Source of the DNA: Brachypodium distachyon
Taxonomy: Eukaryota; Streptophyta; Magnoliopsida; Poales; Poaceae
Reading direction: 5' to 3'
Assembly: GCF_000005505.3 (NCBI RefSeq)
Contig: NC_016131.3
Coordinates: 1,426,001 to 1,490,000, forward strand
DNA length: 64,000 bases
The position numbers were made by a program, and so were the translations under genes. The notes below the pieces were generated by a model. The model did no database searches. It had not been told where the DNA came from and worked only from the letters and a program-made list of their open reading frames with translations. Below are positions 1 through 10,438 of this stretch, in pieces; positions within the stretch are counted from its first letter, which is position 1, and each line of letters opens with the position of its first letter.

Positions 1-207
1 CCTGCAGTTCGGTCGAATCCGAGTTCGACTCATACTCGGCGGCTATCCCAGCGCCCGCAGCGCGGCCATAAATGTCCCGCCCGGGGTTCCCCCATTGTTG
101 GACCCACGCCGCCAATCCCTAGCTCGATCGATCAATCAACCCCAAGCTTAATTCCCGGTGGATCATATCGATCAGTTCCGTTCCGTGTTCGTCTCCGGCC
201 GGGATCC

Positions 208-768
208 ATGGCTCCGCCGGCGGATGCGCCGATCGCCTTCCACACCCATGACCAGGAGCTCGCTGCCGCTGTTCCTTCCGCCACCTTGTCGGGGTGCTGC
301 AAGAAGAGGAAGGCGGCAGGCGACGAGGATCACGCTCAAACACCCGCCGCCACGCGTCCGCGAATCAGCACGCCGGCGCCCGAGAACAACCGCGGCGGCA
401 CGGCGGCGCGGCCCATCGTCGTCATCGACGACGACGAACACGAAGACGGATTGGTGGTCCGCCAACCGCCTCCGACGCTCGGCTTGCTGCCGTGTCCAGA
501 ATCAGAACCGGAGTCGCCTGCGCCGCCGCTGCTGCCGGCGTGCGGGGAGAAGAAGGAGGAGTACCCGTGGTTCTGCTTCTCGACTTGGGACCCGACGGAC
601 GGCGGGCGGTACGAGCTGCTCTCCACCTACCTGCCGCCGCCGTTCCTCGTCGCCGACGAGGATGACGCGCGGCGGTCGGCGGCGGCCGTCGCGTCGTCGC
701 CGCTCTACACGTCCTCGGCCGACGACGCCTTCTGGGGTACCCCGGATGGGGTCTGGATCGCGTACTGA
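208..768 (+). CDS. Small acidic hypothetical protein with SUMO-interaction-like motif
   Basis: Single-exon ORF of 186 aa; I do not recognise the family. The ATG lies in a good context (GATCCATGGC), about 50 bases after a run of alternative out-of-frame starts. Visible features are a basic cluster KKRK at residues 32-35 that could act as a nuclear localisation signal, a hydrophobic-then-acidic stretch IVVIDDDE at 70-77 that looks like a SUMO-interacting motif, and a C-terminal half with conserved-looking aromatic text (YPWFCFSTWDP around 120-130, then YELLSTYLPPPF). Overall it is proline/alanine-rich and low in complexity outside the Trp/Phe block. The GC-rich coding region ends abruptly at the stop, where composition becomes AT-rich, which supports a real 3' end. 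A nuclear role is inference only. Confidence 0.6.
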   Translation: MAPPADAPIAFHTHDQELAAAVPSATLSGCCKKRKAAGDEDHAQTPAATRPRISTPAPENNRGGTAARPIVVIDDDEHEDGLVVRQPPPTLGLLPCPESEPESPAPPLLPACGEKKEEYPWFCFSTWDPTDGGRYELLSTYLPPPFLVADEDDARRSAAAVASSPLYTSSADDAFWGTPDGVWIAY

Positions 769-1393
769 TTTGATCGGAGTAGTCTGTTAGAACTTTTGCA
801 GTGCTGTATGAATTGCTGTAGTATTGAGACACGTGGAATTAATTGTTTGATGATTCTGCTTGGATGAAGAAGAAATTCGTCATTCTGTTTGTGACTGCTC
901 CACTTAATCTCCGCAAGGTCTTTTTGTTCTTAATTCTTCTTGTGTCGAATGAATTAACTGCATCGTTCATATGAATGTTACTTCGAATTGCTGCTAATTC
1001 CAGACGATTGGATTGGTTTGGGTCAGGATGTTCAGAAACCTGCAATTTAGCTCATGCTAGCCAAGTACATTGATGTCAACCTGCAGGTTTTGTTGAGGCT
1101 CGCTCATGTTCTCTGATGAGTTCTTTTGGTTCATTGTCTGAAATCAATTGTTATTATTTCGTGTTGGAGAACCTGAATCCTGTTTTGATGCTGTACATGA
1201 GCGTAAATTGAACAACCAAAAAGTAAATCAATAATCCTAAAGAATAACTAGTGCACAATATTGATTGGCAGCAGTAAGTAACAGTTTTCAACAGTACTGG
1301 TATATATAGTTCAGTATAATAACAAGGTAGCAAGACCGATATAAAAACTTACGAGGAAACTTAGTAAAAGGATCGCTAAGCATTAAGTTCAAT
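769..1393. other. AT-rich intergenic stretch
   Basis: Probable 3' flank of the first gene followed by the 3' flank of the minus-strand DUF1618 gene. I see no coding signal, repeat or RNA gene in it. Confidence 0.5.
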
Positions 1394-2746
1394 CTAAGCA
1401 TCCGCATTGCAGGGTGGAGCGAAGAAATCGGCAGGCACGACAACAGGGCGCAGGATCCTTGGGTTGGCGACGTATCTGGAGGACGCAAGGCGGAGCTGAT
1501 CGCCGTCGCGAACGTCGACGCCGACGACCTGGCACCCGCCGCCTCTCTTGGGATCCGCCAGCGTGAAGTAGACGACCCCATCATCCTCCTGCCGCAGGAA
1601 CGGCAAGATAGGCTCGCTGCACACCGGCAAGCCACGCTCCTTGAACCCTTCCAGCTCCCACACGCTCCGCAGAGTGAACTCCCGGTGCTCCTTCCACCTG
1701 ACCTCACATTCTTCAGATTCTTGAGATTCAGACAAGATGTCCACGGACAGCACCCTGAAGACGGTCTCGTTGCCGAGGCAGTAGTGCTCCGACGACGGCG
1801 TGATGTGGACGAACCAGACGGAGGAGTCGCCGACGCCGCCGATGGCCCGGTAACAATGGAATGCGGTCAGGTCCATGAGGTCCTGCCGCTTCCTGTACTC
1901 TTCCGGGAGACCGGGAGCAAGACGGGCTTGAGATCCACCATGGCGTTCTCTTTCTGGTTCTGGAGGAGATCGCTGGAGTCGCAGTAGAGGATGCCTTTCA
2001 TGAGGTCGCTCCAGACGGCCTTGCCCTTGAGCAAGAACGCGTCGTCCAGCCTGAAGTGGAGCCCGTCGGCGCTGACGTCAGGCTCACGGAACTCCTTCGT
2101 CATCCCCCACGGAGCTCTGCTGCTATTGCCGAGAGACGCCAGGCAGATAACGGGCGTCGGCGCGGTCTGGGCCGGCCCGGTGGGCCTTCTCGCCAAGAGG
2201 GCCAGGGTGCAGTCGCCGCTGCGGTCTCTCACTGCCATCGGGGCACAGTTGAAGGCCCATTCGCAGTCCTGGGCCGTCGTCGTCAGATCGGGGAGCAGCG
2301 AGAGGGACGACGACTCGCCGGTGCCGGCGCCGGAGACGAAGACGAGGTAGTAGGACAGCAAAGGCTTGTTGTTGTTGGCGGCGAAGGATAGGATACAGAC
2401 CATGGCGCCGCCGCCTGAGCCGGAGACGACGGAGACCACGCGGGAGGCGAGGCGGACATGCCTGCCCCAGGCTTTGGCCACGGCGTCGGGGATCTCCGCG
2501 CCGACGCGGCGGAAGACGTCCTCCGTGGCGCCGAGGCGGAGGGACGGGAAGCCGTCCGGGTCGCCGTCGGCGCCGAGGCGCGCGTAGAGGGAGAGGCCGC
2601 TGACGATGTCGTCGCCCAGCGGGCCGCAGCCGTAGGCCGCGTTGCGCCGGCAGTCGATCTGAGCCCAGTCTCCGGTCCGGCGGTTGGTGGTCCAGCACCA
2701 GGAACTCCCTGGTGGTAGCCTCTCCGTCGGTGACCTCCATGGACAT
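1394..2746 (-). pseudogene. DUF1618 family gene with two frameshifts
   Basis: Minus-strand DUF1618 gene, a grass-expanded family of unknown function. Recognisable blocks in order are an N-terminal FLVLDHQ segment, AAYGCGPLGDDIVSGLSLYARL, KAVWSDLMKGILYCD, and the C-terminal DUF1618 core (FTLRSVWELEGFKERGLP, then DDGVVYFTLADP). These blocks lie in different frames. The start at 2746 (MSMEV) and the C-terminal third share one frame, while the middle is shifted. The first shift lies near 2670-2685. The second coincides with a tandem 8-mer at 1903-1918 (CCGGGAGA then CCGGGAGC on the plus strand); without one copy the text aligns with the divergent neighbour's LPEQYR block. The longer middle-frame ORF beginning at 2835 has an N-terminus unlike the family, so I did not use that start. 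The gene is head-to-head with the copy at 3131. Confidence 0.75.
1903..1918. repeat. 8-bp tandem duplication inside DUF1618 coding sequence
   Basis: CCGGGAGA is followed immediately by CCGGGAGC. The extra unit changes the reading frame of the minus-strand DUF1618 gene exactly where its two long ORFs change over. Confidence 0.7.
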
Positions 2747-3130
2747 GGCTCGAGGTCGGCACGGCAGCGTCGTGTTCTTGTACTCGTGTTTATATATGTC
2801 TCCAGTATAAATCGATCAAAGAACGCGTCAGCCAAAAATAAGGGAATTAACCTTCCGTTGTTACTGGACGCCTTTAATTAGTTTCCAAAGTTTCATCATA
2901 GAGTGCCGCGTGCGTCAATCTCGATCTCGACCGTCTCTGTGGATCAGTCAACGTTAGGAAAAGGGAAAATTTCTAGATTTACGTAGTCATAATTTGCATG
3001 CATACCAGAAATACAAGAACATACTATGAAGTATTATATTAAGTGACTTAAATAAATGTACTTATATAAAAAATACATGTATTATATAATCCCCTCCTCG
3101 AATCACCGAGGCAAGCCAGGCCTGCGCACC
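2747..3130. promoter_or_regulatory. Shared upstream region of the divergent DUF1618 pair
   Basis: 384-bp AT-rich gap between the two start codons (2746 on the minus strand, 3131 on the plus strand). It contains TATA-like text such as TATATAAAAAATACATG near 3062 and TATATAATCCCC near 3083 on the plus side, and GTTTATATATG around 2788 upstream of the minus gene. A bidirectional promoter is an inference from geometry. Confidence 0.35.
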
Positions 3131-4459
3131 ATGGCCCGTCATCGTCCCTTCCTCGTGCTGGAGCACAACCTGGGCGACGGCGAGTCTGTAGTACCAGCAG
3201 GCTGGGCGGTGGTGGAGTGCGCGACCAAGGCGGCCTACGGTTGCGGGCCGCTCGGCCACCACATCGTCCACGGCCTCTCCCTCCTCGCGCGCCTCGCCGG
3301 CGACGACCATGGCGACAACCAGTACCTCCGCGTCCGCGCCACCGACGACCTCCTGCGCCGCGTCGGCTCGGAGATGGACGACACGGCCGCGGCCGGGATC
3401 AGGTTCTTGGCCCACGTCGAAGCCGTGGAAGCCACCGTCGCCGGCGGCGGCGTCATGGTGGTCATGTCCGTGAGGTTCATCGCCAGCAACAACGGGAAAG
3501 ATCGGGGGTCGTACTACCTCGTCTACGACTCCGGCGCCGGCGGATCCCTCTCGCTGCTCCCCCACTGCCTGCTCCCGCACGGCCGCCTCTCCCCGTGCGC
3601 CGCCACGGCGACGGCGACCACTACTCCCTGGTCCTCATGTCCAGCTTGAGAAACTCGGACCCCGACGACGACGGCCAGCCCGTCTTCTGCCTGTGGTCGC
3701 CCACCGGCTCGCCGCCTTCCCGCGACGACGGAGCGCTACCAGGAGGCCCATGGCGGATGTTGCCGCGGGGACGGCGCGTGGAGGCGACGCCGCAGGGCGC
3801 CAGGTTCAGTGGCAGCAAGGTGCAAGCCTTCTCGTGCGGGGGCAAGGCGGTGTGGGCCGACCCTGCGCAGAGCGTGCTCTACTGCGACATGGACGCCCTG
3901 CTCGCCGCCGAGTCCAAGCCCGTGGAGTTCAGCCTCGTCGCGCTGCCGGAGCAGTACAGGATCCCGGAGCTCGAGACCAAGCACCGCGCCATTGGCCCCA
4001 CCGCCGCCGGCGGCGCGATCTGGTTCGTCTCCGTCGACTCGCACCGCCACCCCGGGACACCACGGTGGCGGTCTGGAGCCTCGACCTGTCCGGCGAGCGG
4101 CGGTGGGAGAAGCAGCGGGAGGTGAGCCTGCTGAGCGTATGGGCGGCGGAGGGGTTCGTGGGGGCCGGGCTGCCGAGGAGGGTGCCCTGGTCGCCCTTCT
4201 TCTGGACCCATCAGCGGGACTCCGGCGGCGTGGTCTACTTCCTGCTGCCGGCGGCCGATGACAAGGACCCGGGGGGGCATGTCATCGGCATCGACATGCG
4301 GAACAAGGAGCTGCGCGTCCTGCCGCTCGGACGCCTCGACGACGTCCCGCTCAGCTTCTTCTTACTGCATCCTATGCTCCTGCCTAGAGATTTCTTGGCT
4401 AAGTATCGCAAGGAGGAGGAAGAAGCTTCTATCAGGCATTGCTCTAGTCTAAAACTGTA
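3131..4459 (+). pseudogene. DUF1618 family gene, second copy, two frameshifts
   Basis: Paralogue of the minus-strand neighbour, sharing AAYGCGPLGHHIVHGLSLLARL near the N-terminus, CGGKAVWADPAQSVLYCD in the middle, and a C-terminal core with VSLLSVWAAEGFVGAGLP and GGVVYFLLP. The start at 3131 (MARHRPFLVLEHNL) matches the family N-terminus. The frame changes twice in the same direction. The first change lies in a GC-rich stretch at about 3590-3625. The second lies at the C-run 4050-4053, where one more C restores a continuous HRHP-RDTT-VAVW text. Both fit single-base losses. Either this copy is decaying or the assembly lost bases in GC runs. Function of the family is unknown. Confidence 0.75.
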
Positions 4460-5214
4460 GACCAACTTCAAGTCTGAGTTCCTTAATAACTAGCCATCTA
4501 TAGGTTCATGTTTCGCACCGATTTACAAATTACATGTAAGCGTCATCATTTTAGAAAGGAGAAATATATACAACAAATGAGTTCTTTTATGGGTGTGGTT
4601 ATATGTCAGGCGGCTGATTATTTGTTCAGGTGTACCCAATTTCAGTTGACATAATTTGTTCCTTCAACACAGAAAAAAAAGAAGATAAAATCTTTGTACA
4701 GCTGCATAGATCTTCACAAACAAGAGTTCTGTTCTTTTTTTATACTACGTAAACTACCACGGAGTATAAAACATCAGATCGAGTCCATCGTCGTCCCACA
4801 TCCAAAACTAAACTTATAGAAGACCAAAATTGATAGACATGCCCTGTGTTTCTAGACGGAGGAGGAAGTAGTTTGTATTGTAGAAACCGTGGCAGTAACT
4901 GAGACAGAGCAGTGAAGAAGTAAACCTTGCTGGCTGCTGGAGAGGAGGAAGCGGCCAAAGCTTTGCCTCCTGCCAGCGTCGGCGTCCGGAGACTCTCAGC
5001 CTCCGTGGCGCCCCGCCAAGCTCCACCGTGTGCATGCATGCATCCGTCCATCCATGGCCGCCCTCGATCTCCCGTCCTTATCCGCCCACCCAACTCGTGC
5101 ACAACTCTCTCTCGTTCAGTTCTTGCTCGATTCCTTCCTCATCGCCGTTCTGCCTCTGCTTCTGCCCCTGCTCTGCTCCCCAAGGACGCACCAAATCGAT
5201 CGAGCGGAATATCA
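4460..5214. other. Intergenic region with 5' leader of the SDR gene
   Basis: AT-rich 3' flank, then from about 4920 a GC-richer leader for the SDR gene. An in-frame ATG at 4927 would add 96 residues with no family-like sequence, so I treat it as leader. No repeats recognised. Confidence 0.4.
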
Positions 5215-6699
5215 ATGGAGCGGCTGCTGAACCTGGCGATGGACCTGGTGATCCCGCCGGCGACCATGGTGACGCTGGCCTTCGCGTGGCCGACGCTGAC
5301 CTTCCTGCGGGCCGCCGAGTGGGCCGTGAAGACGCTGACCCAGGAGGACGTCCGCGGCAAGGTGGTCCTCGTCACCGGCGCCTCGTCCGCCGTGGGCGAG
5401 CAGGTCGCGTACGAGTACGCGCGCCGCGGCGCGCACCTGGTCCTGGCGGCGCGGCGGGAGCAGCGGCTCTTCGCCGTCCGCGACCGCGCGCGCGCGCTCG
5501 GCGCAGGACACGTGCTCGTCGTCGCCGCCGACGTCGTCCGCGACGACGACTGCCGCCGCCTCGTCGCCGACACCGTCGCCTACTTGGGCCAGCGTGAGTC
5601 GCAATCGGTCGCCCGCAAGGTGTTCGAGTTTATGCGTTTGATAATTGGGATGCTTCATGCTGTCTGTGCATGCAGTGGACCATCTGGTGAACGCGGTGAG
5701 CTTGGGCCACGACTTCTTCTTCGAGGACGCTGGCGACACCGCCGCTTTCAATCATCTCATGGTATGTACTGTACTGCTGCCTGCTATGCTACAGGATCCC
5801 CATCCATGATCTCCTTGTCCAGGATTGAGTTAATTTCCGGATCACTGATTCTTCTTCAACCTTTGGCTGTTTGATAGGACATCAACTTCTGGGGCAACGT
5901 GTACCCGACGTACGCGGCGCTGCCGTACCTGCGCCTGAGCCGCGGCCGCGTCGTTGTCAACGCCGCCGTCGACACCTGGATGCCCATGCCCAGGATGAGC
6001 CTCTACTCCGTAAGCCCATTCATTCAGCTTTAGTTCCCCAATGGCCAATACTGATCATCTGGCCAATCAATTACGAGTACTACACTGCTCCAATTGAGTA
6101 ATCGATTCTGAATCCAGGCGGCGAAGGCTGCGGTGGTGGACTTCTACGAGACACTGCGGTACGAGCTCAAGGACGACGTCGGGATCACCGTCGCAACGCA
6201 CGGCGGCTGGATGTCCGCCGGCGACTCCGCCTCCACCATCTCCATCTCCGGCGCCGGCGGCAGGTTCACGCCGGAGGAAGGCGGCGCGTCGCCGGAGACG
6301 CAGCAGTACGGGAAGCAGCAGCGGGAGGCGGCGGCGGCGGCGTCGCTTCCAATATTGCCGCCGCCGGAGCAGGCGCTGGCGCAGGCGGCGGAGGAGGCGA
6401 GGTACGCTCGGGCGGTGGTGGACGGCGCGTGCAGGGGGGACGCGCGGGTGCGGCGGCCGGCCAGCTGGCGCGACGTGTTCCTCGTCTTCCGCGCCTTCGC
6501 GCCCGACGTGCTCGGCTGGACCTTCCGCCTGCTGCTCTCCACGCCGCCGCCGCCAGCCGCGGCTCCCCTGGGGGCGGCGCCGCCTCTCGTATCCGCGCTG
6601 CCGGCACCGCCGGTGCGCCCGCTGATCGATTACCCGGCGGAGGCCGCGGCGGGGGTGATTCGGAGGCCGGCCGCCGCCCAGCTGCATATGCTAGAGTGA
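5215..6699 (+). CDS. HSD: 11-beta-hydroxysteroid dehydrogenase-like SDR (steroleosin-type)
   Basis: Four exons (5215-5593, 5676-5761, 5878-6009, 6118-6699), all GT-AG with compatible phases, giving 392 aa. It belongs to the plant hydroxysteroid-dehydrogenase-like short-chain dehydrogenases, NAD(P)-dependent enzymes usually anchored in the ER or oil bodies by an N-terminal hydrophobic segment with prolines (here residues 10-35, with PPATMVTLAFAWP). The cofactor loop is TGASSAVGE (54-62). The active-site pair YSAAK is Tyr198 and Lys202. Thirteen residues before Tyr198, where the catalytic Ser is expected, the sequence is VVNAAVDTW, placing Ala185 there. Family-typical blocks follow (DINFWGNVYPTYAALPYL; FYETLRYEL). 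The C-terminal part from about residue 225 carries an expanded, alanine/serine-rich insert compared with what I recall for the family. The enzyme class is clear; activity is uncertain because of Ala185. Confidence 0.9.
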
Positions 6700-7060
6700 C
6701 GAAGGCTTGCGAGCGAGATCGTGTGGGCTTTCATGTTACTGTGATCTTCCAAAGGCTTATTTCCATTTTCTTTTCAAAGATACTATCAATAAGGGAACGG
6801 GAAACAATGATGCATCAGTGGATGAGATATATGCGAGAGTCTTCCAAACACTTAAAGCGCCTCATGTCGTAGAAACAACTTTGTGTGGCTCCATCCATTA
6901 TCAAGGCTGCGAGAACTAGAGTCCAGAAGGAAAGCTTGCTTGATCTGAGTATGTAACATGAACATGAACAGCATAATGTGAAGCATTGAAAATTTGTATA
7001 CTTTTGGTTTGGGTCTTAACTTACAATCATGATTATGTTATCACGAAACCGTGCATCGAT
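6700..7060. other. 3' flank with a possible fossil coding fragment
   Basis: Around 6780-6919 the + strand reads as protein-like text (VDEIYARVFQTLKAPHVVET and onward) ending in a stop at 6917-6919, with no start, domain or exon context I recognise. The rest is AT-rich flank. Confidence 0.25.
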
Positions 7061-7142
7061 GTGGTCGTGCCGGAGTGGTTATCGGGCATGACTAGAAATC
7101 ATGTGGGCTTTGCCCGCGCAGGTTCGAATCCTGCCGACCACG
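7061..7142 (+). tRNA. tRNA-Ser(AGA): tRNA-Ser(AGA)
   Basis: 82-nt cloverleaf with a long variable arm typical of tRNA-Ser. The acceptor stem GTGGTCG pairs perfectly with CGACCAC, leaving discriminator G at 7142. The anticodon stem is CATGA/TCATG with loop CTAGAAA, so the anticodon AGA is at 7094-7096 (reads UCU). The T arm contains the B box GGTTCGAATCC. A T-run (CTTTTTTA) follows immediately as a Pol III terminator. There is no intron and no encoded CCA, as expected for a nuclear gene. Confidence 0.97.
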
Positions 7143-8244
7143 CTTTTTTATTTAGCCTTTTTACATTGGACAGAAAAATCATATTAACAAGTTGAAATTA
7201 ACAAGCTGAAATGTCCACCAAAATAATGTACAGTTAGAGAAGGCTGAGAATGATGTACAGTTTGAGAAGGCTTAGGATGATGTACAGTTAGAGACCTCGA
7301 GCTCTTACATGACTACAACATATTGTGAATCAGAACTTCTGTTTTGCAGTTAGAGAAAGCTCAGAATGATGACATGATGTACAGTAGTGAAAGCTCAGAC
7401 CTCGAGTTCTTACATGACTACAACATATTGTGAATCAGAACTTATGTTTTACATAAAAGTTAGTAGTAGGAAGAGCTTGAGACATTTGTATTCTTCGACA
7501 AAATACATTTACTAGCTACCCGCAAAAGAAATATACATTTGATAGCGACACTGCAGAAGTATGTCCAGGAATTCCACAAGAGAATACTCCAATGCCATGT
7601 GACACCCTGTAGCAAGTTGTATGACCTTGCTACCACTTGAAAGTTGATTACTCAGGTAGAAATAGAATGGGTCACTCCACTACCCCATCACCAATTTGCA
7701 GCAGTTCTGCGCCACGCTGATGCAGGGAACTTTGACAGATAGCTTATCAGGGATTGGCAACAGAAGCAAGAGCAGACCAGAGGTATAGGCGTCGCTTGTG
7801 AATTTGTGATGCCCCAGTCAGGTGCACCGAGGCAGCGGATATAACTTTCATCACAGAGAACTTGTGGTACGACAGAGCAGTCGAACAGGATCAGCGGCAA
7901 CGGCAATATATGCCATCCGCAACACACCCAGTGCTTCTGTTCCGAGGAATGACGGCATGCAAACTGCAGAGATACTGCAGAAATGGCAGGTCATCAGGCA
8001 ACTTGCGGAGGAACAAATATACCTGGAGACTCTGGAGATTAGTTATCATTATACCTGCAGTGCCTCCTGGGGCCCTTTTTGCAGATGCATCGAGTGTGGT
8101 AGCATGAGCTTTGAACCTGGTTTGTACTCTTGATGGAAAATTCCGCATGTGTGTTTACTCCATCACACGTGCATCAGTACAAGGATATGGAGGATGTTTT
8201 GTGATGAAACCAATGCCATCTCTGGCCAGCATCTTCATATCAGT
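7143..8244. other. Intergenic region and VPS9 3' flank
   Basis: AT-rich. The left part holds a short local duplication (see 7293-7450). The right part is the likely 3' UTR of the minus-strand VPS9 gene. No further gene seen. Confidence 0.4.
7293..7450. repeat. Direct repeat, two units about 105 bp apart
   Basis: Units 7293-7345 and 7398-7450 share GACCTCGAG, TCTTACATGACTACAAC and ATTGTGAATCAGAACTT with only a few mismatches. A shorter ATGATGTACAGT/GAGAAGGCT motif recurs in the preceding 60 bases. It looks like a decayed tandem duplication. Confidence 0.7.
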
Positions 8245-10438
8245 TCAGGGATCATCTACTGATGCAAGAAGTCGCTCCTCGTCTACGGATAACTTTCTTA
8301 AAGCTTTAGACAGCAGTGTGTATCTGGTGACTACTTGCCTGTAGAGCCCATGCAACTGCTTGAGCTCTGCTGCAGTCAAGCTTTCAGTCTCTGACTCCAT
8401 GTAAGGGAATACGGAACCTGTTAAATATGAACTGAGAATATTGTGATTATGCAGCCAAAGCCAGCAGAACTGAATCCAAATCATCAAGTACATTGAAGAC
8501 CATCACAACCACTTAAAAGGAAAAACATAGACTGCGTAATATAGTTCCAGAAGGAAAACAGTTTATCCACGGCCACTTTGAGTTATGCCATTTACCAGGT
8601 AAACTGGTTCTTAGACAAGAAGATCAGAAGAAACCACTATAAGTATTCAAACAGAAAATGCAGATTTATGCTAAAATAAACTGTTTGAGATAAGCTGAAA
8701 GCGCTAACAGACAGACCTTCCATATCAGTTTGCTTCTGTGGTCCCCTCGTAGATGTAGCCAACCCTTGCGGGGTACTAGGGCTAGCAGCCGATATTTGAG
8801 TACCTAGTTTTGCAGATTCCATATGCTTCTGAAACTCACTTTCTTCCATGGATAGCGAGTGCCCATTAACATTAACTATAAACATCTTTGCTGAAATGAG
8901 GTTTGTGAGATAATATTCGACTTCAGAAACAAGTTTCGCTTCTCTTCTAAAGAGTTGAACAAACTTTAGATTTGAGTGCAGCTGAGGAGGATTAGCCTGC
9001 GTTAAGTTTCCATGTACCTTGTTGGTTATACTCACTTTATTAAAATATAAAAACATGAAAAGAAATAGGTTCTAGGATTGCCAGATCCCTAAATGAGAAG
9101 AATGGAGCAAAAGAGAAGCTTGCCTTGATAGTAATATAAATGAGAATAGGAAGGAACTCATCAGCCCCAGATGGTGATCGGTCATTTGACATTGACACAT
9201 TCAGCAACAAGTTATTGATGACTTGGCAACAGCTCATAATACATAGAAGCTTATCTCGTGGTGATCTGAAGGAATTAATCTTCTGCAACTCTTTAACTGC
9301 AAGCTAGAGTGAGATGTGAATCCACAGAAAAGTCAGGATTAGCTCGAGCCTTGGTTTATGGCTGAAATGGTTTCTTTGATGTAGGATTGTCAAAATGCTA
9401 CAGATATTGATAAACCGAGTAAATATCGCATGATTCAAAACAGTATGTTTTGACCATGTAGTTCGAATTTAACACGACAAGCGTACTAAAAGAAGCTGCA
9501 ACAGAATATCAATTAAAACATGATTAGTTAAGTTTACCATAAATTCAGCATGGTATCCAGAACATGATTCTTCGAGTTCGGTTTGATTGACATATGAATT
9601 TATCCAAAACAAGTACTGAGTAGATAAGTATTGTCGAATGTGAAGTAACATATATTAATCTGCAACGGAATTACCAAAACTACAATGACATTGCAGCCTG
9701 AACATATGACCGATTGCAAACGCAACTTTACTGTTTTGTACACGAGTTTGTATGAGGAACTTAAGAACTCAACTGAAAACAGAGCAGACAAACATCGCCC
9801 TTACCAGCCAGGACGCTTCGTTGTGCAGAATCTTGGGTATGTCCAGATGACAAGGCCTGAGAAACTGCTGCAGGAGGCCGATCTTCTCCGAGACCTCGGC
9901 GTCGGCCGCCGCGTCCTCCGCCGACGACACGAAGGTGCGGTCGAACAGCTTGGTCATGATGTACTTCTCCAGGCCCTACACGGACAGAGAAACCAAAGCA
10001 GAGGGGCGTTTCGTTAAACACGATGCGTCGAGGCGAACATCACATCACATCACAGATAAGCAGGTAGCAAATGTTTGGCAGCACCTCGAGGGCGTGGTCG
10101 ATTTCCTGATGAGTGGCGTTGGCCCAAAGGGGGTGCTCCCGGATGGTCGTCTCCATCGCCGTGAAGAAGGCCTGGACCCTGGCGCCGTCCTCCTCGGCGC
10201 TGGGCTCGTCGAGGGAGAGGGATGCGAGGAAGCTGCAGGCACGGTGAGCTCCGGTGAGATCTCCCGGTATCGAGATTGATTGATGGATCGATCGGTTCGT
10301 AATGGGAGGTAGGTAGGGTGGGCGGCTGACTGACCTCTTGATGGAGCGGAAGAGGTCGGCGGCGGCGGGGCGGCGCATGCGGTCGAGGAAGCCGTAGAAG
10401 TCCACCCGCGACGCCGGCGACATGGGGCTCTCCGCCAT
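8245..10438 (-). CDS. VPS9: VPS9-domain guanine nucleotide exchange factor for Rab5
   Basis: Six exons on the minus strand (10335-10438, 10085-10232, 9805-9975, 9124-9303, 8717-8996, 8245-8417) giving 351 aa with all phases consistent. VPS9 proteins activate Rab5-type GTPases in endosomal and vacuolar sorting. The N-terminal helical region precedes a VPS9 domain with its two hallmark positions: Asp189 in GADEFLPILIYITIKANPP and Tyr230 in EVEYYLTNLISA. A short linker rich in Ser/Thr/Pro follows, then a C-terminal helix (ELKQLHGLYRQVVTRYTLLS). The start at 10438 (MAESPMSP) is preferred over an upstream in-frame ATG at 10492, which lacks conserved sequence. Intron 4 uses a GC donor (AAG|GCAAGC). 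The protein is shorter than the Arabidopsis VPS9A I recall, mainly at the C-terminus. The frame is intact throughout. Confidence 0.93.
9122..9123 (-). other. Non-canonical GC splice donor in VPS9 intron 4
   Basis: The minus strand reads ATCAAG|GCAAGC, and the acceptor at 8997-8998 reads CGCAG|GCTAAT. Joining at these points gives the conserved TIK-ANPP text. The +2 T is a C, but the rest of the donor consensus is strong, as in typical GC-AG introns. Confidence 0.8.

Noticed and set aside
1867..2835. 322-aa ORF as an independent gene starting at 2835
   Set aside because: The first 50 residues are not DUF1618-like, while the other frame supplies the conserved N-terminus from 2746; better explained as the middle of a frameshifted gene.
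4927..5214. N-terminal extension of the SDR from ATG 4927
   Set aside because: The extension is low-complexity and lacks the hydrophobic anchor, which begins right after Met 5215.
7293..7450. CRISPR-like or regulatory array
   Set aside because: Only two diverged units in a eukaryotic genome; ordinary local duplication.
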